Positions 38,423 to 51,870 of a DNA stretch of 64,000 nucleotides are shown one piece after another; position 1 is the stretch's first letter, and each line of letters starts with the position of its first letter. The position numbers were made by a program, and so were the translations under genes. Below the pieces are notes generated by a model. It worked only from the letters and a program-made list of their open reading frames with translations. It was not told the origin of the DNA and searched no databases. The stretch comes from Rotaria socialis (taxonomy: Eukaryota > Rotifera > Eurotatoria > Philodinida > Philodinidae): assembly GCA_905331475.1 (NCBI GenBank), contig CAJNYU010003046.1, positions 1-64,000 on the forward strand, read 5' to 3'.

Positions 38423-38907
38423 TGAAATTCAAAATTTGAAGCGTACATCTATTTTATTTATTAATCTTTTTTCTACACCAGTAATTCATTTTGTGAAATG
38501 TCTATTTTTTTTGCATTTTTATTAATATACAAGATAAATTATAAAACTTATTTTTGTTTTGTAAATTTTTTTCTTGTTTCAATCATGATTCATTATAATC
38601 TTCTATTGATTTAACGATAATACAAACGTCTCTGTACGAGTTCATCCGTCCATTCAACAACAAATCAATACATTCCATTATATCATTCATGTTCATCAGC
38701 GAGATAATTAAAATTCTATGTCAAATAGACGTGTAACGTATTTTATACAGGCGTTTTTTAAAAAGATCAGAGAGAACCCTGATGTGGTGTTAATCATAGG
38801 AAAGACGATTTATTTCATCTACTCTTGAACACAATTGCTCGCTATCCATTTGCTTCATCGTATCACTATGGTTAATCAATGTTGCTAAATGTGTAATTGT
38901 AAATTAT
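38423..38907. other. Convergent 3' flanks of LMBRD1 and channel gene
   Basis: 485 bp of AT-rich sequence between two convergent stop codons. TTTATT and AATAAA-like signals occur near 38455-38530. No gene is supported. Confidence 0.4.
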
Positions 38908-40430
38908 TTAATGTGATGAAATTGAAGTTTTTTTCCTGTTAAACTTAGAGATAAATTCAGCAACATGACGAATATCACGTAAGATATTATCATATTCATT
39001 TACATTTTTATCAAGAGTTTGAAAAAGTAGTATCAGCAATGCAAGATCGTCAGGCTTCAATCGAGAAAAATTATCAATTTCATCCATAGTATTGCAACGA
39101 GACTTCGGAATCTTCTTTTCATTTATTGACGGACGTTTTAATCCAAGAAGCTTTGTAGTATGATGTTTAATCGATTTCGAACTTATATCACGTGTCCTTC
39201 GATCGATTGCTTTACCAAGAGTTGCAGCAATAACAGCTAATAAGAAAGACAACCGATTTTAACCGAAATAGGCACATTATTAATTGAAATATAGGACAGG
39301 AATAAATTCCTTCTATAAGAAAATCAGTTGCATTGAAATCTGGCGCCTTTTTTTTCTAGTGAAAAATCTTTCCGAAGGGTAGAGCCCGAAAATTTGCGAC
39401 CCGGTAGGCTCTATCGAAGAATGAATATTTAATTTTACTGTACCTGCTAAAAGTTGTCCTACACTATATGTAACTAACGCGGCAAATATATAAAATGCTA
39501 ATCCGATAGCAGTTGTAAATTGGGGTGAGTCTAATTGTAAAATTTGTTCAGCTACTTCATTGACACCTTCCAATGTAATGCACATATAATATGAGTAGAG
39601 TGCTTCAGTATAATTTTCATAGGGATTGTATTTACTCGAATCCCGCACAGGCGTATCACTTTCAAATTCAATTGAAAGTAATGCAAATACTGTCACAATA
39701 ACTAGTTCTAGCAAAAGGATATTGTAGATACTGGATAGAGCAATAAGAATGGTTTCAACAACAAATCGTAATAGATTGTGAATACGTATTATACGAATAG
39801 CATGTAACGCACGAAATAGACGTTGACTGCTATTAAGCTGTGGTACACCGAGATAATCCGAGAGAAAACAGTTGTAGATCAACTAATAAATTTAAGAGCG
39901 AAAGAAAAAGATTTTTCACAGGAGAGAAATAAAACTCACTGGAGAATTAAGAATTACACAAATGAGATCATACAAATTCCAAACGTCGTAGAAAAGCCAA
40001 CGGTAATCAATATATAATTTACTAGATACTTCAATAAATAGTGCCGCTAGAATGTTAGATATGTATAAATGATTTCTAGAGTTGAGAAATTTCGCAAACC
40101 TTGAGTAATTTCATGTGTTACCTCTAAAAATATTCTCATTTTCGGTATGGCGTGTGCAAGTAATAAAGAAATAAACGACCAAATAGATAATATGAGCATA
40201 ATATATTCCCATAAACGTGTAGTTATTAATTGTTGAAGACGAATTTTTAATGTCGGCATGATAAATGAATAATGTTTAGCTTGACTCATTGGATCTTTTT
40301 CTTCGGGTAGAACTCGAAAAGCAAATTGTCGTCGTTCAAATGGATTTGGAATATCATGAAAATGTTCATGAGACAACTCTGCTAAATCCATCGTATGAGT
40401 TGATGATAATGATGGTTGCTTTTTCGCCAT
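38908..40430 (-). CDS. CatSper-like single-domain voltage-gated cation channel
   Basis: Four exons (40430-40100, 40046-39940, 39882-39444, 39236-38908) give exactly 401 codons plus stop, close to CatSper3 length. The start ATG is 40430. S1 is about 74-95. S2/S3 has ALFIEVSSKLYIDYRW and DVWNLYDLICVIL. S4 is a clean voltage sensor, RLFRALHAIRIIRIHNLLR, with charges at R167, R170, H173, R176, R179 and R185. S5 follows (about 194-218). The pore segment is YSYYMCITLEGVNEV, and S6 is FYIFAALVTYSVGQLL. CatSper pores carry T-x-(D/E)-x-W; here TLEGV replaces Trp with Val. The basic linker and heptad-like helical tail (LALLILLFQTLDKNVNEYDN) resemble CatSper3/4. I infer a Ca-type pore but cannot name the subunit; another six-helix channel family is possible. 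Confidence 0.75.
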
Positions 40431-41039
40431 TTTTACTTTATATAGATCAGAGCTCAATTGGATTAACAATATCTTTCTTGATTTTATGTGCTTCTATGAC
40501 AGTGAACGTATTGTTACATGTTTGACGCTACGCGCCGTTTTCATTTATTATTCTTAGTCTCTTCGATACCGCAAAAAAAACATTTTTCTTTCGGAAATGA
40601 ATCATGCTAATGACGGCATAAAACATATGAAACTACTTTGCATGATTGATACAATTATTCCTCACATAATAGAAAAGATTTTTAAAACATTCAGAATTTC
40701 CTTCAAGAGTTATTTCTTAGCCTGTTTCACTACGAATTTTTTTTTATTTTAGTCACTAAAGTATGCTCTATACTTTCAAAATATTGCTATAAATAAATGA
40801 TTCGATCAAGTTTTACATCATTTTTCTTTTCATTAATCCGGTTTAAAATATTTAATTCATATGAACAAACAACATAGGATGTTTACTGATCAATTTTTAT
40901 TCTTGACCGTATTGGAAACTAATAGCTCTTGTTTTTCTTTATTTAAAATATTTACAAATAAACAAGTATCAATGATGATGTTTTTTACTCTAGAAGAGAG
41001 AAAAGGAGCAACTAGTAAGAAATTTATCACAACAAGAAA
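40431..41039. other. Intergenic, channel promoter and GPATCH1 3' flank
   Basis: About 600 bp of AT-rich sequence without a supported gene. It should contain the channel promoter and the GPATCH1 poly(A) site. Confidence 0.4.
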
Positions 41040-44000
41040 TTATACCTTTTTATGATGTTTCTTCTTTTTCTTGTGTTTTTTCTTCTGTTTTAATTCTTCA
41101 TATTGTTCACTTGTATTTGCTATTTTAATCCAGACTAAAAAGTGACGAAAATAATCAAATATTTTGTCAAAATATGAATCGCTCACTTGAACTGTCACGC
41201 TCGGCTTTGGGCCGAGACGGAAGAGCACTGGGGACAGTTGGTCCATACATAGCGGACGATTCAGCTAATTATTAATAAAAAAATACATAACAGAAAGTTT
41301 CGATGTTTAATTTTACCTGTCACTTCAATTTCTTCAATACTTGAATCTGAACTATCGGAAGTATCACTATCAAGCTTATGGATTGTTTTTGATGGTGCTG
41401 ATGGTTTTGTAATCGATGGATTTGACACAAAAGTACTTGGTGGATTGATTGGTTTTGAAATAATATCATTAGGCTTTTTTTCTTGCGCTTCTTGCTCATT
41501 GTCATCATCTTCATCTTCATCAGAATTTTGATTATCGAAAATTGCTGAAAACAAATCCAATGGAGGACGTTCTTGATTTTCCTGAAAAGAAAAAAAGACA
41601 GTTCAATTATTGATCATCTTTCTATTTAATCATTTTATTTTCCGTATGAACTCAATTTTTCAAAACTAATTAGTAGTACATAAATGACTAAGCCATCAAA
41701 CAAAAAAATGGATTGAACATTTTTGAATTCTTTTCGTATTGGCAGAAAACTTATAGTTGACTCAATACGAATACCAAGAAGGCAACGGAAAAGGTTGAAT
41801 ATTTAAATAGTTTACTTTTTCAAATGATTCAATAGTAGCGAATTCTAATTTAGGAGGTGCAGGAGGCTGTGCTTTTGGAACAATTGGTGGAATTGTTTGT
41901 GCTGGTTTCATTGTTTCAGTTGAATTTGATGTTATTATTGGCAGTGTTATAGTTGGAGAAGATTGTTCAGAAGAAATGGCTGGTTCTGTAGTTGATTGTG
42001 TAAATAGATGTTCAAAAAGATTTGAACATAATTGTCGTCGTGATTTCTTCGATTCTTTCGAATCATCATAAGCGTCACTAAAAGAAATTATTATATGATA
42101 ATATTGATTCGTTGTTTTTCCTGTACGATACACATACTCTGAATATGGATTTGGAATATTCATACGTTTGCATAGTAATGGATTTGGTTTCCAATCAGTT
42201 GTAGATCGAGTTAAATCACCGTAGAGATTCATTGAGACAGCTTTTTTCAGATCATTCTATAATATAGGAAATATCATTATTGGTACTTAAAATGAAAAAT
42301 ATTCTTTTGTGTTATACTTCGAGAGCAACTTCTAACGATTGACGTTCAGTTAATTGAATATAATCCGAAGAAGGTGTAAATCGATTTTTAACACCCTCAA
42401 GAAATTGTGTACGTGCGCTGTCTGTTGGCGCAGGAGTTATTTTTGCTGAACGTTCTTTTTCGACATCCCATGCAAGTGACTGAGTTGGAGCTGGTGTTAC
42501 TTTTTCAGGTGGCACCTCTACTTTTGGTGAAGGTGGCACAGTGACATTTGGCGGTGGACGAGAGAGAAATGAAAGATCACCAAGGAGAAGACCACGAGTA
42601 TTTGCATCATGTTGAACCGATGGCTGTCTCGGTTGTTGTTCATTGGTAGATGTTACTGCTGATGGAACAGGAGGAGGAGGCAGTGGTGGTGGCATCGCTG
42701 ATTTAGGAAAGCGATGACCAACACGAAAATCCATTGGTAATGTTGGTGGTGGATAAACAACAGGCATTGACATCGATTGATAGCGAACGAATTTTAGTAC
42801 AAAATTATTTTCTTGTGCTTTCTGTCGCATAATATCTGTCGTACTATCACTGGGTGTTGTTAATTCATAATCATATTGTTTAAGATCATCTTCAGCAAAT
42901 AAATCTTTATCATCTTCATCTTCTTCAATACCAACACCAAATGCCTTACAAATCAAACATGATCATCAATGAAATGAAATAGTGCTCATAAGTGAATTAA
43001 CGTACTTGGCCACGAATTTTAACATTTTTTATTTGTTTTTCAACAGATGGTTGATCGAATAGATTAGTATGCCCAAATAAATTTAATGATTCAAGTCCTT
43101 TGTAACCAATGCCATGATGTTCACGTTTTTGTAATTGAAAATGTACTTCATAATCTAGTGGAGGTAGACTAACATTCGCATACTAAAATTTAAAACAAAA
43201 ACCCTACAATAATAGATCATTGAATAAATAAACGAAGAAAAAAATCTTACAAGTTGCTCATCAAAATCGTCATCGTCATCGTCATCATCTAAACGTGATA
43301 TTTTATGCATATTCTGTTGAAAAGAAGGCGGTGGCATTGCTACACCATAAACTTTAACACCGGGTGTTTGTTGTGGATCTAATTTTGGAGGTGACGGAGG
43401 AAGTTCTTTAGATGCTTCTTGTGTTAAAGACCATTTTAATTTTTTTCGATGTTTTCGAGACATTTTTGCACCCACACCTTCACCAGGTTTCCAACCCATA
43501 CTCATTAGAATTTTTTTACCAATAGATAATCTATATGAAAATTTTGATTAGAAAACTTCACGAAATAGAACTTCGCTTACGTTTTGACTCGAATCATATC
43601 ACGTAATATATCTTCATTGGTGCGTTGACTTAATGTTCCTGTTGGTTGTTTCGTTCCGCTACGTGTTACAGCTTCATTTTGATCAAATGTACTTCGAATT
43701 TTAATCTGTTTTGGATTAATACCATGTTCACCGAAATCCTATAGGGAAAACCAAAAGCAAAGTATTCTTCATCATACTTATAATCAATTAGTAAATCTTA
43801 CCCCTTTATCCATATAGTCTTCTGGTTCAAAGCTACGTTTTTCAGCACGTTCTGTTCGAGATGATTTAAATTCACTGGGTCGCCATCCTAGAAATATATG
43901 ATCATAGATGATTTATTTTAAACAATAAAAATTGAAACAACCTTCGATTGATCCCACTGTATTATAAAAACCAGCATTGAAACCACCAGTAAATGCACCA

Positions 44001-44254
44001 TGAAAACGTTTTCCATCATAACCATAACTAGATGAAGAAAGATCAACAAGTTTTGATGCTTTTCTACCTGAGAAAAACAAAAGGTTATTAATGATTTGAA
44101 TCGCATCGATGCTTCTTTACTTACCTAAAGTAGCTAGAATTGATGTACTATTAGTGGGTTCAGCTGGATCGAAATGAGTACCAATAGTAACAAAATTTTC
44201 AGTACTTTCATTGTCATCATTTTTACTACCGAATCCAGCATATCGGGAACTCAT
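41040..44254 (-). CDS. GPATCH1: G-patch domain-containing protein 1
   Basis: Multi-exon, ATG 44254 ([10 protein letters not shown]) to the stop at 41040-41042. The N-terminus has [20 protein letters not shown] followed by [12 protein letters not shown], almost as in human GPATCH1 (RFHGAFSGGFSAGYFNTVGS). The G-patch is [20 protein letters not shown], followed by [12 protein letters not shown]. Later come [45 protein letters not shown] with [10 protein letters not shown], and [12 protein letters not shown]. The C-terminus is Lys/His-rich ([16 protein letters not shown]), a likely nuclear signal. Human GPATCH1 is a spliceosome-associated (C-complex) protein. A 60-bp in-frame stretch at 42078-42137 has GT...AG ends and may be an intron or retained coding sequence. 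The penultimate intron (41582-41815) is 234 bp. Confidence 0.94.
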
Positions 44255-44643
44255 GAGGATAAAATATTGAATCTAAAATGAATATTGGCAGAACGCAAGA
44301 ACATATTCGAATTGTGATAAATATTATAAAATAAAACGAATTATTTCTTTTTATTTGAATAAATTTTATTGAAAAAAGTATTAAAATAGATAATTACAAT
44401 CAAAGACTTTTGCTGAATATGTGTCAAGTTTTTAATCGATAAACTATTTAATCCAGAAAAAAAGCAACGTTTTATCTGAAAAATCAAAAAATAGAAATAA
44501 CTTTGGAACCATCGATTGGCAATAAATAAAATAAAATAATAATGCACACAAAAGAAATTACTGAATCCGAAAATAAAATAACTTGTATGAAAGATAACAA
44601 TTACGAATAGATTAATAAAAATGTATTTCGTCGTTGTGCTTGT
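44255..44643. other. Short spacer between GPATCH1 and MROH1
   Basis: 389 bp between the GPATCH1 start and the MROH1 stop on the same strand. It is AT-rich and should contain the MROH1 3' UTR and GPATCH1 promoter. A Phe/Ile-rich 68-codon frame is an artefact of T-rich sequence. Confidence 0.4.
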
Positions 44644-47600
44644 CTAGAATTTATACATGAAATGCATAGCTTCAGCTACGCGAGAACGTACATCAGGATT
44701 GGAGTCTTTTAATAGAATGAGAAAGGCTAGAAACGAAAATATATAGAACATAGATTTTGCTTTTTTTTCTCATCAAAATTAAAATTTTTTACCATTCAAA
44801 ATATGTTCTTTGGATAGATTATTAATTTGTTCTTCGGTTAAATTAAGTATTAAATAACCAGCTACGATTGCTGCATTGGCACGTAATTCTGATACAGGAT
44901 TTTTAAAAAAGATGATACAATTCATAATAAAAAAATTGACTTTATAAGGATATTGTTGAACTAAAAGTTTAGCGAAATCACTAATAAATTCAGGATATGC
45001 AAGAGATATTTTTGGTTTAAGTGTTTCTTTAAATAATTCAACTAATGTTGGTTGATCAAGTAAAGGTGCAATAGATTGAAAACATGTTTTACAACTTTCA
45101 CGTACTATTTCAACAGGATCATTTAAATGAAGTGTTAATGTTATTAAAGATGAAAATATTTGTTCAACGAATGCTTCACGTGAATTTCCTTCACTTACTG
45201 AAGCCATTTTTCCAAACAATGTAAATGCTGCTGAGCGTACTTTGGATTCTTCCTAGAGATAATGAAGAAAACAAGATGAAGATTTTCTGTTTAAATATTT
45301 ATATTCTTACTTTTTCAAAACAAGGTCGAATACGTAGAAGAACATTCATAAGAATAGGTCGTACTTCATCTTCATTCATCACAGCAATTACATTCGATAA
45401 CGAGCACATGGCTTCAAGTGTAAGAAGATCATCTTTATCATCACGATCATCCAAACCAGAAACTAAAAACATGTTGAAATACAATTCAAATTAATATTGA
45501 ATGTCATTGTAGCGTCTTACTTAATGATGCAAGAATAGTAGTTGGTAAACCTTTATCATCTGAACTATCACGAACTGGTCGCCACCAGCCAAGACCACGT
45601 AAACAAAATTTTCGTACATAAATATTATGATCGACTAAACGTCCCAATAAGTAACGAATAAGTTCACGAACAAAACGTTGATCATCACTATCATCAGGAT
45701 TACATTTTATGAGTTCAGCAAAAAATGCTGATACACATACACGTTGAATATCATAAGGACCATCCAATATTTGTCCAAGTAATTCAATAATAACATTTAA
45801 TTGTTTTTGATTTATATGATTACAACGTGAGAGACCTTGAGCAAGCACTTCAAGAGCTGAATCAGCTGTATCAAATTTCGCCATCTTTTCCCAAGGCATC
45901 AAACTGTTAATTTCTGATTGGCACTTATAAACTTTTAGAAAATGCATCATACAATCATTTGATAAACGCCAAGGATCAATTTTCTTGAGTTCACTATTCG
46001 ACGATCCTGTATTGCTTGAAGATTGTTCAGTAGTAGTTGATGCTTTAGATGAACTACGAGATGATTTTGAATCAAATAGACCAAGACGTGATGTCGGTTT
46101 TTTAGCACTACTCGAATTAGTAGCTGTTGCATTAGGCACAGAAACATTATTTGTACTACTTCCTATTGAATCACGTCGAGAACTACCATGTGGTGGAGCA
46201 ATACGACGCAATGGTGGCACATTTTGTGGTGGTGAGGTATCAACATGTGAAGCCATACGTATGAAGAGAGCAACGAACAAACGTGGAAAAGCATATTCAC
46301 CAAGATCACACATACGTTCTGATTGAAACCATTGATTGAGTAAATATAGAGCCATAAACGGTTGAGCCGTAGCATATCGTTGTGAGCTTTTTTCTTCAAA
46401 AGGTAATGAACGTGACCAACATTCCATTATTTGTGCTAGAACAGCTTCAGTCAATGGTCGATTATCAGCAAGATCATGAATAATAGTCACAAGATTTCTA
46501 TAAAGAAAAGTAGCAATCAATTCAGATTTATTTTCATCAAAATAATTTTACTTAGTGAATGGTACACCAAAATTCATCAGCGTACTAAATACACGTGTTG
46601 AACATGACAAACTAAGTTGTTTAAAAGCACCTCTTAATGCTCGTAAGACATCTTCATTGGTGATTTGATTATATTTATTGAGCATAATACTAAAGATGTA
46701 ATCAATCTAAATCAAGAATAAAAACGAGCTGAACGCTAGTAAAATAGTCAAAAAATGAACAATAATTGATTACCTGATCGACTAATTCACCATGTCGACA
46801 ATCAAATATTTTACAAAGAACATTGCATACCACGACTGAGCCCACTGCTCGTGTATCAGCAACAATTTCCGTAGATTTTTCGATAAACGAAAGAAGACAA
46901 CTTGGCTCGAGATTCCCTGATAAACTCTATGTAAATATGTATAAGAAAAAAGATCTTTTTTTTTTATCAATTTTAAAGATGATTACATGAGGTGAAAAGC
47001 TAAGTTTTAATGCAAGTAGTTTCTATTAATATTAATTCTATCAGTACTAGTCATATGAATAGATTCGAAATAATAGAAAGTTTACTAAAGAAGTGAAACA
47101 AGCGTAAAAATACATGCAGTACGAACAGAAACATTATATACGAGTCGAAATAAAACCAAAGACAAAACAGTACCTGGTCATGTATTCTGGCGTGTCTAAT
47201 GGTATTAGAGCACTGTTTATAGATTGCTTTTTAATAAATCTAACCATTTAAAAAGAAAAGAAAAATACTCACTTGTATCGTATCATCACTGACTGACTTG
47301 TCTTGTTCATTAGCACTCTGACTGTCATTTGAATTTTCCAAGGCACCTTCAATAAATAGATCATGAAATTCATTAAACTCAGCATAGTCAAAAGTAATTA
47401 CCTGTTGCAAGTTGCGCTTGAAGACGTAATAATCGAGTAAGACTGGCATTTGTTGCTAGTTCGACTGTTGTTTCAGTATCCGTTAAATACATGAGACAAA
47501 TAGCCATAACACCGCCAAGATCAATCAAATTCTATATTGATAATCAGCAAAATAGATAATTTCAACACTGCACATGATCGTACCTGTTCTTTCAATTTAT

Positions 47601-50600
47601 TCATTGGATTTGATTGAATAACTTGATTAAGAATATCAAAAGCACGTGCACGTTCATAACCATGAAGTGATAAACAAAAAGGTTCAAGAAGCTATAAAAG
47701 AGGAAAAAAACGAGTGAACGTCATATTTTGCAAATAAAAATAGTATGTTCAATTATTCAACAATAATCATTCCGGATTTGATCCTTCAGTTATAGGCTTC
47801 GTCACAAAAATATATCACTTTTTTTCATAGACTAATCAAGAAAACATGAAATCTTCTTTTAGTTCTCTTACATTGATAAGATTAGGAAATGTTTCTTGTG
47901 AATCGCCCAAACTAAGCAATTCAATCATAAGTGCACCAAGTGACATAGAAACCTCTTCTTTTTGAGTTGATGGTAATTCCTGAATGATACAACAACTCAT
48001 AACGATAAAACAATTTTAAAAAGATTCAAAATACTGACAATCTTTGCCGAACAGTACCAATATAAGGCAGCTCGAGCTAACTGATATTTCTCGGGAAGTG
48101 TTTGTTCTGGCTGCAGAATACTAAAATAATAAATGAATCAAATAATTATTACAGAAACAAAAAAGTCATTATTTTTGTCTTTGGTTACATAAGTGCATGG
48201 CATGCTTTGATACATTGATTGTATGTGGTTGGTTGCAATTTTGCAGATGATTCATTTGTAATATAATTAACCATCTCGTGTATAAGATCATTTCTTGATG
48301 CAAATGTAAAATCAGTTTTCAAATGATTTTTATTCATCGATTGTGCAAGAATAACAAATGATTTCGCAACAATTGATTTACCTATTTCTTCTTTAATCGT
48401 TCGAGCTATTTTAACTGCACTAATAAGTATACTTGTTTCCATACGAGAAATAATTAAATCGAGTGCTGCATATATTGACACATAAGCATAAGCTAAAAGA
48501 GTTGTAGCACGTGATAAATCTGAATGAGTATCAGTTTTTGAACTAAGAAAACCAAAGAGACCACCACCACCACCACCTCCACTTGATGTTGAGCTTGAAC
48601 TTTTTGAATCACCAAGTTTTAAATACAGATCAAGTCGTTGTAATACAATATCAAGATGTGTTGTTGAACAAAAACCAAACATTGTTGCCCAACCATTTCG
48701 TTCATTTTCATGATGAAAATTAATTGCTGTTGTCATTGATTCAAGTGTACGGCTTACGAATTCGTTCACTTTTGATTTACGTAATACAATACCAATGCAT
48801 TTATAAGCAAAACCACGTTCACGCTCTAATTTTAGATATAGAGGTAATTGTTTAACAAAACAAGCACCGATATCACTAATCCAATCTTCACGTTCAATAA
48901 CATCAAGACTTTTGGAAAGAAACTAAATAGAAAAGAGTCATTGCTTTTGTTTTTCATATTGATAAAAACAAATGTTCCGTTACTTTAAGTATAAGATCTT
49001 GCCAATTGGCTGAATCGAATTTTTTATTTTCATCATCATCAGTTAAATTTTGAAGTAAACGTGGAATGACTTTTTCCCATAATTCTCTTAAATCAGTCTG
49101 AAGTTCTGTAACAGCTATACGAAGAAAATTAAGTATCGATACACCACGTGATTCTTCAACTAATGGTTCACCCAAAAGAACCTATTTGGAAAAATAAAAA
49201 GAAGTCATTTACAAAACAGAGTTCAACATACAAAACATCGTGCAATAAGTTCATTGGGTTTTGGTAAATTAACTAAAGCATCAAAATCAATCCAAAATGA
49301 ATCTTTTTTTGCTGCAATTTGTTGTTGACCCGATTGTGCTAATGCTTTCGTAATTATTCCGAATGCGCCAGTGTACATTTCTGGAATGAGAAATTCGATT
49401 AATAATGGCCATAATACCTGCAATGGAGAAATATATTTTTCATGAGATAATTCAAAAACAAAAAATGTCTTACGTCCTCCATTCCTGCAATAGTTGAACT
49501 AAAAGCATTTAAAATATTTCGACACATTATTCGAACGTCAACAGTAGGTACTGCTGTTGAATCGGCTTTAATATCTTCATTTAGTGTTAAAGGAAATGTA
49601 CAATTTCGAACAATATATTCAATTAAGAATGTTCGCCCTTCTAATTGCAAATAGCCATGACAAGCCATTGCAACAATTAATTGCGATAAATATTTTGTAA
49701 TCTAAATAAAATGAAAGAGACCTGATATAAAATAAATCCCTATGAACGAATTTACTTTTAGCGTTGCTGTATTTAATGTTGGTCTTAAACTTGATACAAG
49801 CAATGATTTATAATCAAATGGCGTTGATGGTGCATCATTACCAAAGGCATAGACAAGATGACGATAAATAACAAGAAGTACAATACGAACTTTATCATTC
49901 GTACCAGCTTGATCCATACGTTGTAATAGCCAAGGCCATATTGATTGGGGTGCATGTTTGCCTACAATCAAAATACATTTAGTTTTTTTATAGTTTTCCT
50001 AAATTTTCACGTACCAAGTATTGATAATGTACGTAATAATTCATTTTGATTTTTAATAGCTTGTTCATTACCATTTTCAAATGCATCGTAATTAATTTGA
50101 ATCTAACATAGAGAAAAGAAATAGTGAATTCAAATAAAAAGTATGATTTGGATTTTACTTCGTTGAAAACTTCTCTTAAAATAGCATCCATTGAAAGTTT
50201 TAATTGTGCAACATTATATTGGTGAGCCAACAATACAACAGAATTTAGTGTTTCACTGACAAATAAATGATCAACAGTTTTTCGATAAAGTCCAAGTACA
50301 TTTTGAATTAAACGTGGAAATTGTTCTGTGAATTTCGTTGAAGAAAATAAATAGGCAAGGCGACCTATTGCTTGTACACATATATTTCGAACCTATTCAT
50401 TTTGAAGAGAGAGAAAACATGAATAGAAATCTATGTTTGTTGTTTTGATTTTTAGTGTATTATCATACTTTAAGTTCTTTTGATCCAATCCAAGCTGATG
50501 TAAGAAAAACTTCATAGGCAGCAAAAGCATCATTTTCATATTGTTGTGGAGCGAATTCTGCGCGGGCTGTTTCATCACCGTTCGCTTGAAAATCAATTAG

Positions 50601-51474
50601 CGACAAACAAAATTTATATAGTACTGCTGTATACACCCAACGATAATTTTCTTGTTTTACCATGCCCATCATTGGTAATATACGAGTAAACATTGGACGC
50701 AACTGATGAACCATACCACGTGCTAAAATTATGATTTCGCTATTAGACGCTAACTAATTGGAGCTCGAAGAAATCCTTAATCAAAAAAGGCCTCTCTTCT
50801 GTGCTTCTCGAATTGAGTTTAAATTATTTTATAAATAAAATAAGCTTACGGTTGGCTTCGGCAAGACTACCAACGGTTTGTAGAACAAAAAATTGTGGTA
50901 ATTGACCAGCTTGCATATGTGGTAAGAGAGCTGTACAAACTAGATCAGGCTCGCATTTACCAATTTCAACTAAGACATCGGAAGCAGCTTGTTGCCATAA
51001 GGGAACTAATTCCTATATTAAACAAGGAGATTTTCAAAAAAAGAACAGATACGATTTAATAAGTAGAAAACAAACTTTTGGCATTGTTAATTCGTTGACA
51101 GTAACACGAGTAAGTAATGGAAATGTATCACCATCAAATGGTGTTTCACCTTCTTTTTCTTGTTGATAACTAAGAATACGTTGAATAACACGCAGAATAG
51201 CTGCTCGATGTGATTCAGGCAATTTTTGATGTTTATCAAGATAATTCGTACATAATTTTACTGTTAGCTTAGGCAATTTTTTACCAGTATCAACTATTGA
51301 TTGAGCCACGCTGTCACGTACTTTATCATTTCTATCCGAAAGCGTATCGATCAGAGCAATAGTCAATGCTAAACAAAAGGAAAACAATCAAGATTTCGAA
51401 TGTGATTAGTTTTTTCGATTCATTTTTGTGAGCTGTTTTGCATCCTTACTTTCTACAGAGTTTTGCGAATCCAT
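44644..51474 (-). CDS. MROH1: Maestro HEAT-like repeat-containing protein 1
   Basis: Large gene, many exons, ATG 51474 (MDSQNSVE) to TAG 44644-44646. The second exon gives LALTIALIDTLSDRNDKVRD...HRAAILRVIQRIL, matching the human MROH1 opening (AALMLLDAVTDKDPLVQE...YRAAVLRAMERVL). HEAT repeats continue throughout. Recognisable points are AFAAYEVFLTSAWIGSKELK, GRTFLIEYIVRNC, VLWPLLIEFL, a FGFCSTTHLDIVLQRL segment, RYLLGRLVDHNIYVRKFCLR with GLGWW, RPILMNVLLRIRPCFEK, and a C-terminal VNFFIMNCIIFFKNPVSELR and ANAAIVAGYLILN. A Ser/Gly-rich linker (SSSTSSGGGGGGG) lies near 48550-48590. In human it is a lysosome-associated HEAT protein of poorly known role. Size is compatible with full length (human 1,641 residues). 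Confidence 0.93.
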
Positions 51475-51870
51475 GGTACCAATCAATAATTATATCTATA
51501 AATAGGTTCGAAATGTTTTCTGAGTTAAATTTTTCTTTTCCATGTATATACATAGAAAATAGCAGTTTTTTGCTCTTTGAAATTACACAAAAAAAAATGA
51601 AACGTATGAGAAAAAGAAAAGAACCCCAAAAAAAAGAAAAGAAAAATAACCAAAGTTTGGAATACGCACAATAACAACAAATATATATATGTATATAGAG
51701 TATGTATGAAATGAATGTTTTCCATAGGCGGATTCACTACATAATACAACGCAATGCTGCTAAAACAAAAGCGAAAAACTTTAACACGTTGTAACGATCA
51801 ATGACCAGAAAATTACGAGAATAAATGAAAGACGAGACAACGTGTACTTTGAAGTTTTAAATAGCTACTA
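51475..51870. other. Spacer between MROH1 and USP34
   Basis: 396 bp, same-strand genes on both sides. It holds the USP34 3' UTR and MROH1 promoter. A/T-rich with a (TATA)n-like stretch at about 51685-51700. Confidence 0.4.

Noticed and set aside
45985..46326. 113-codon plus-strand frame
   Set aside because: Antisense shadow of the large MROH1 exon; no introns, start context or family resemblance.
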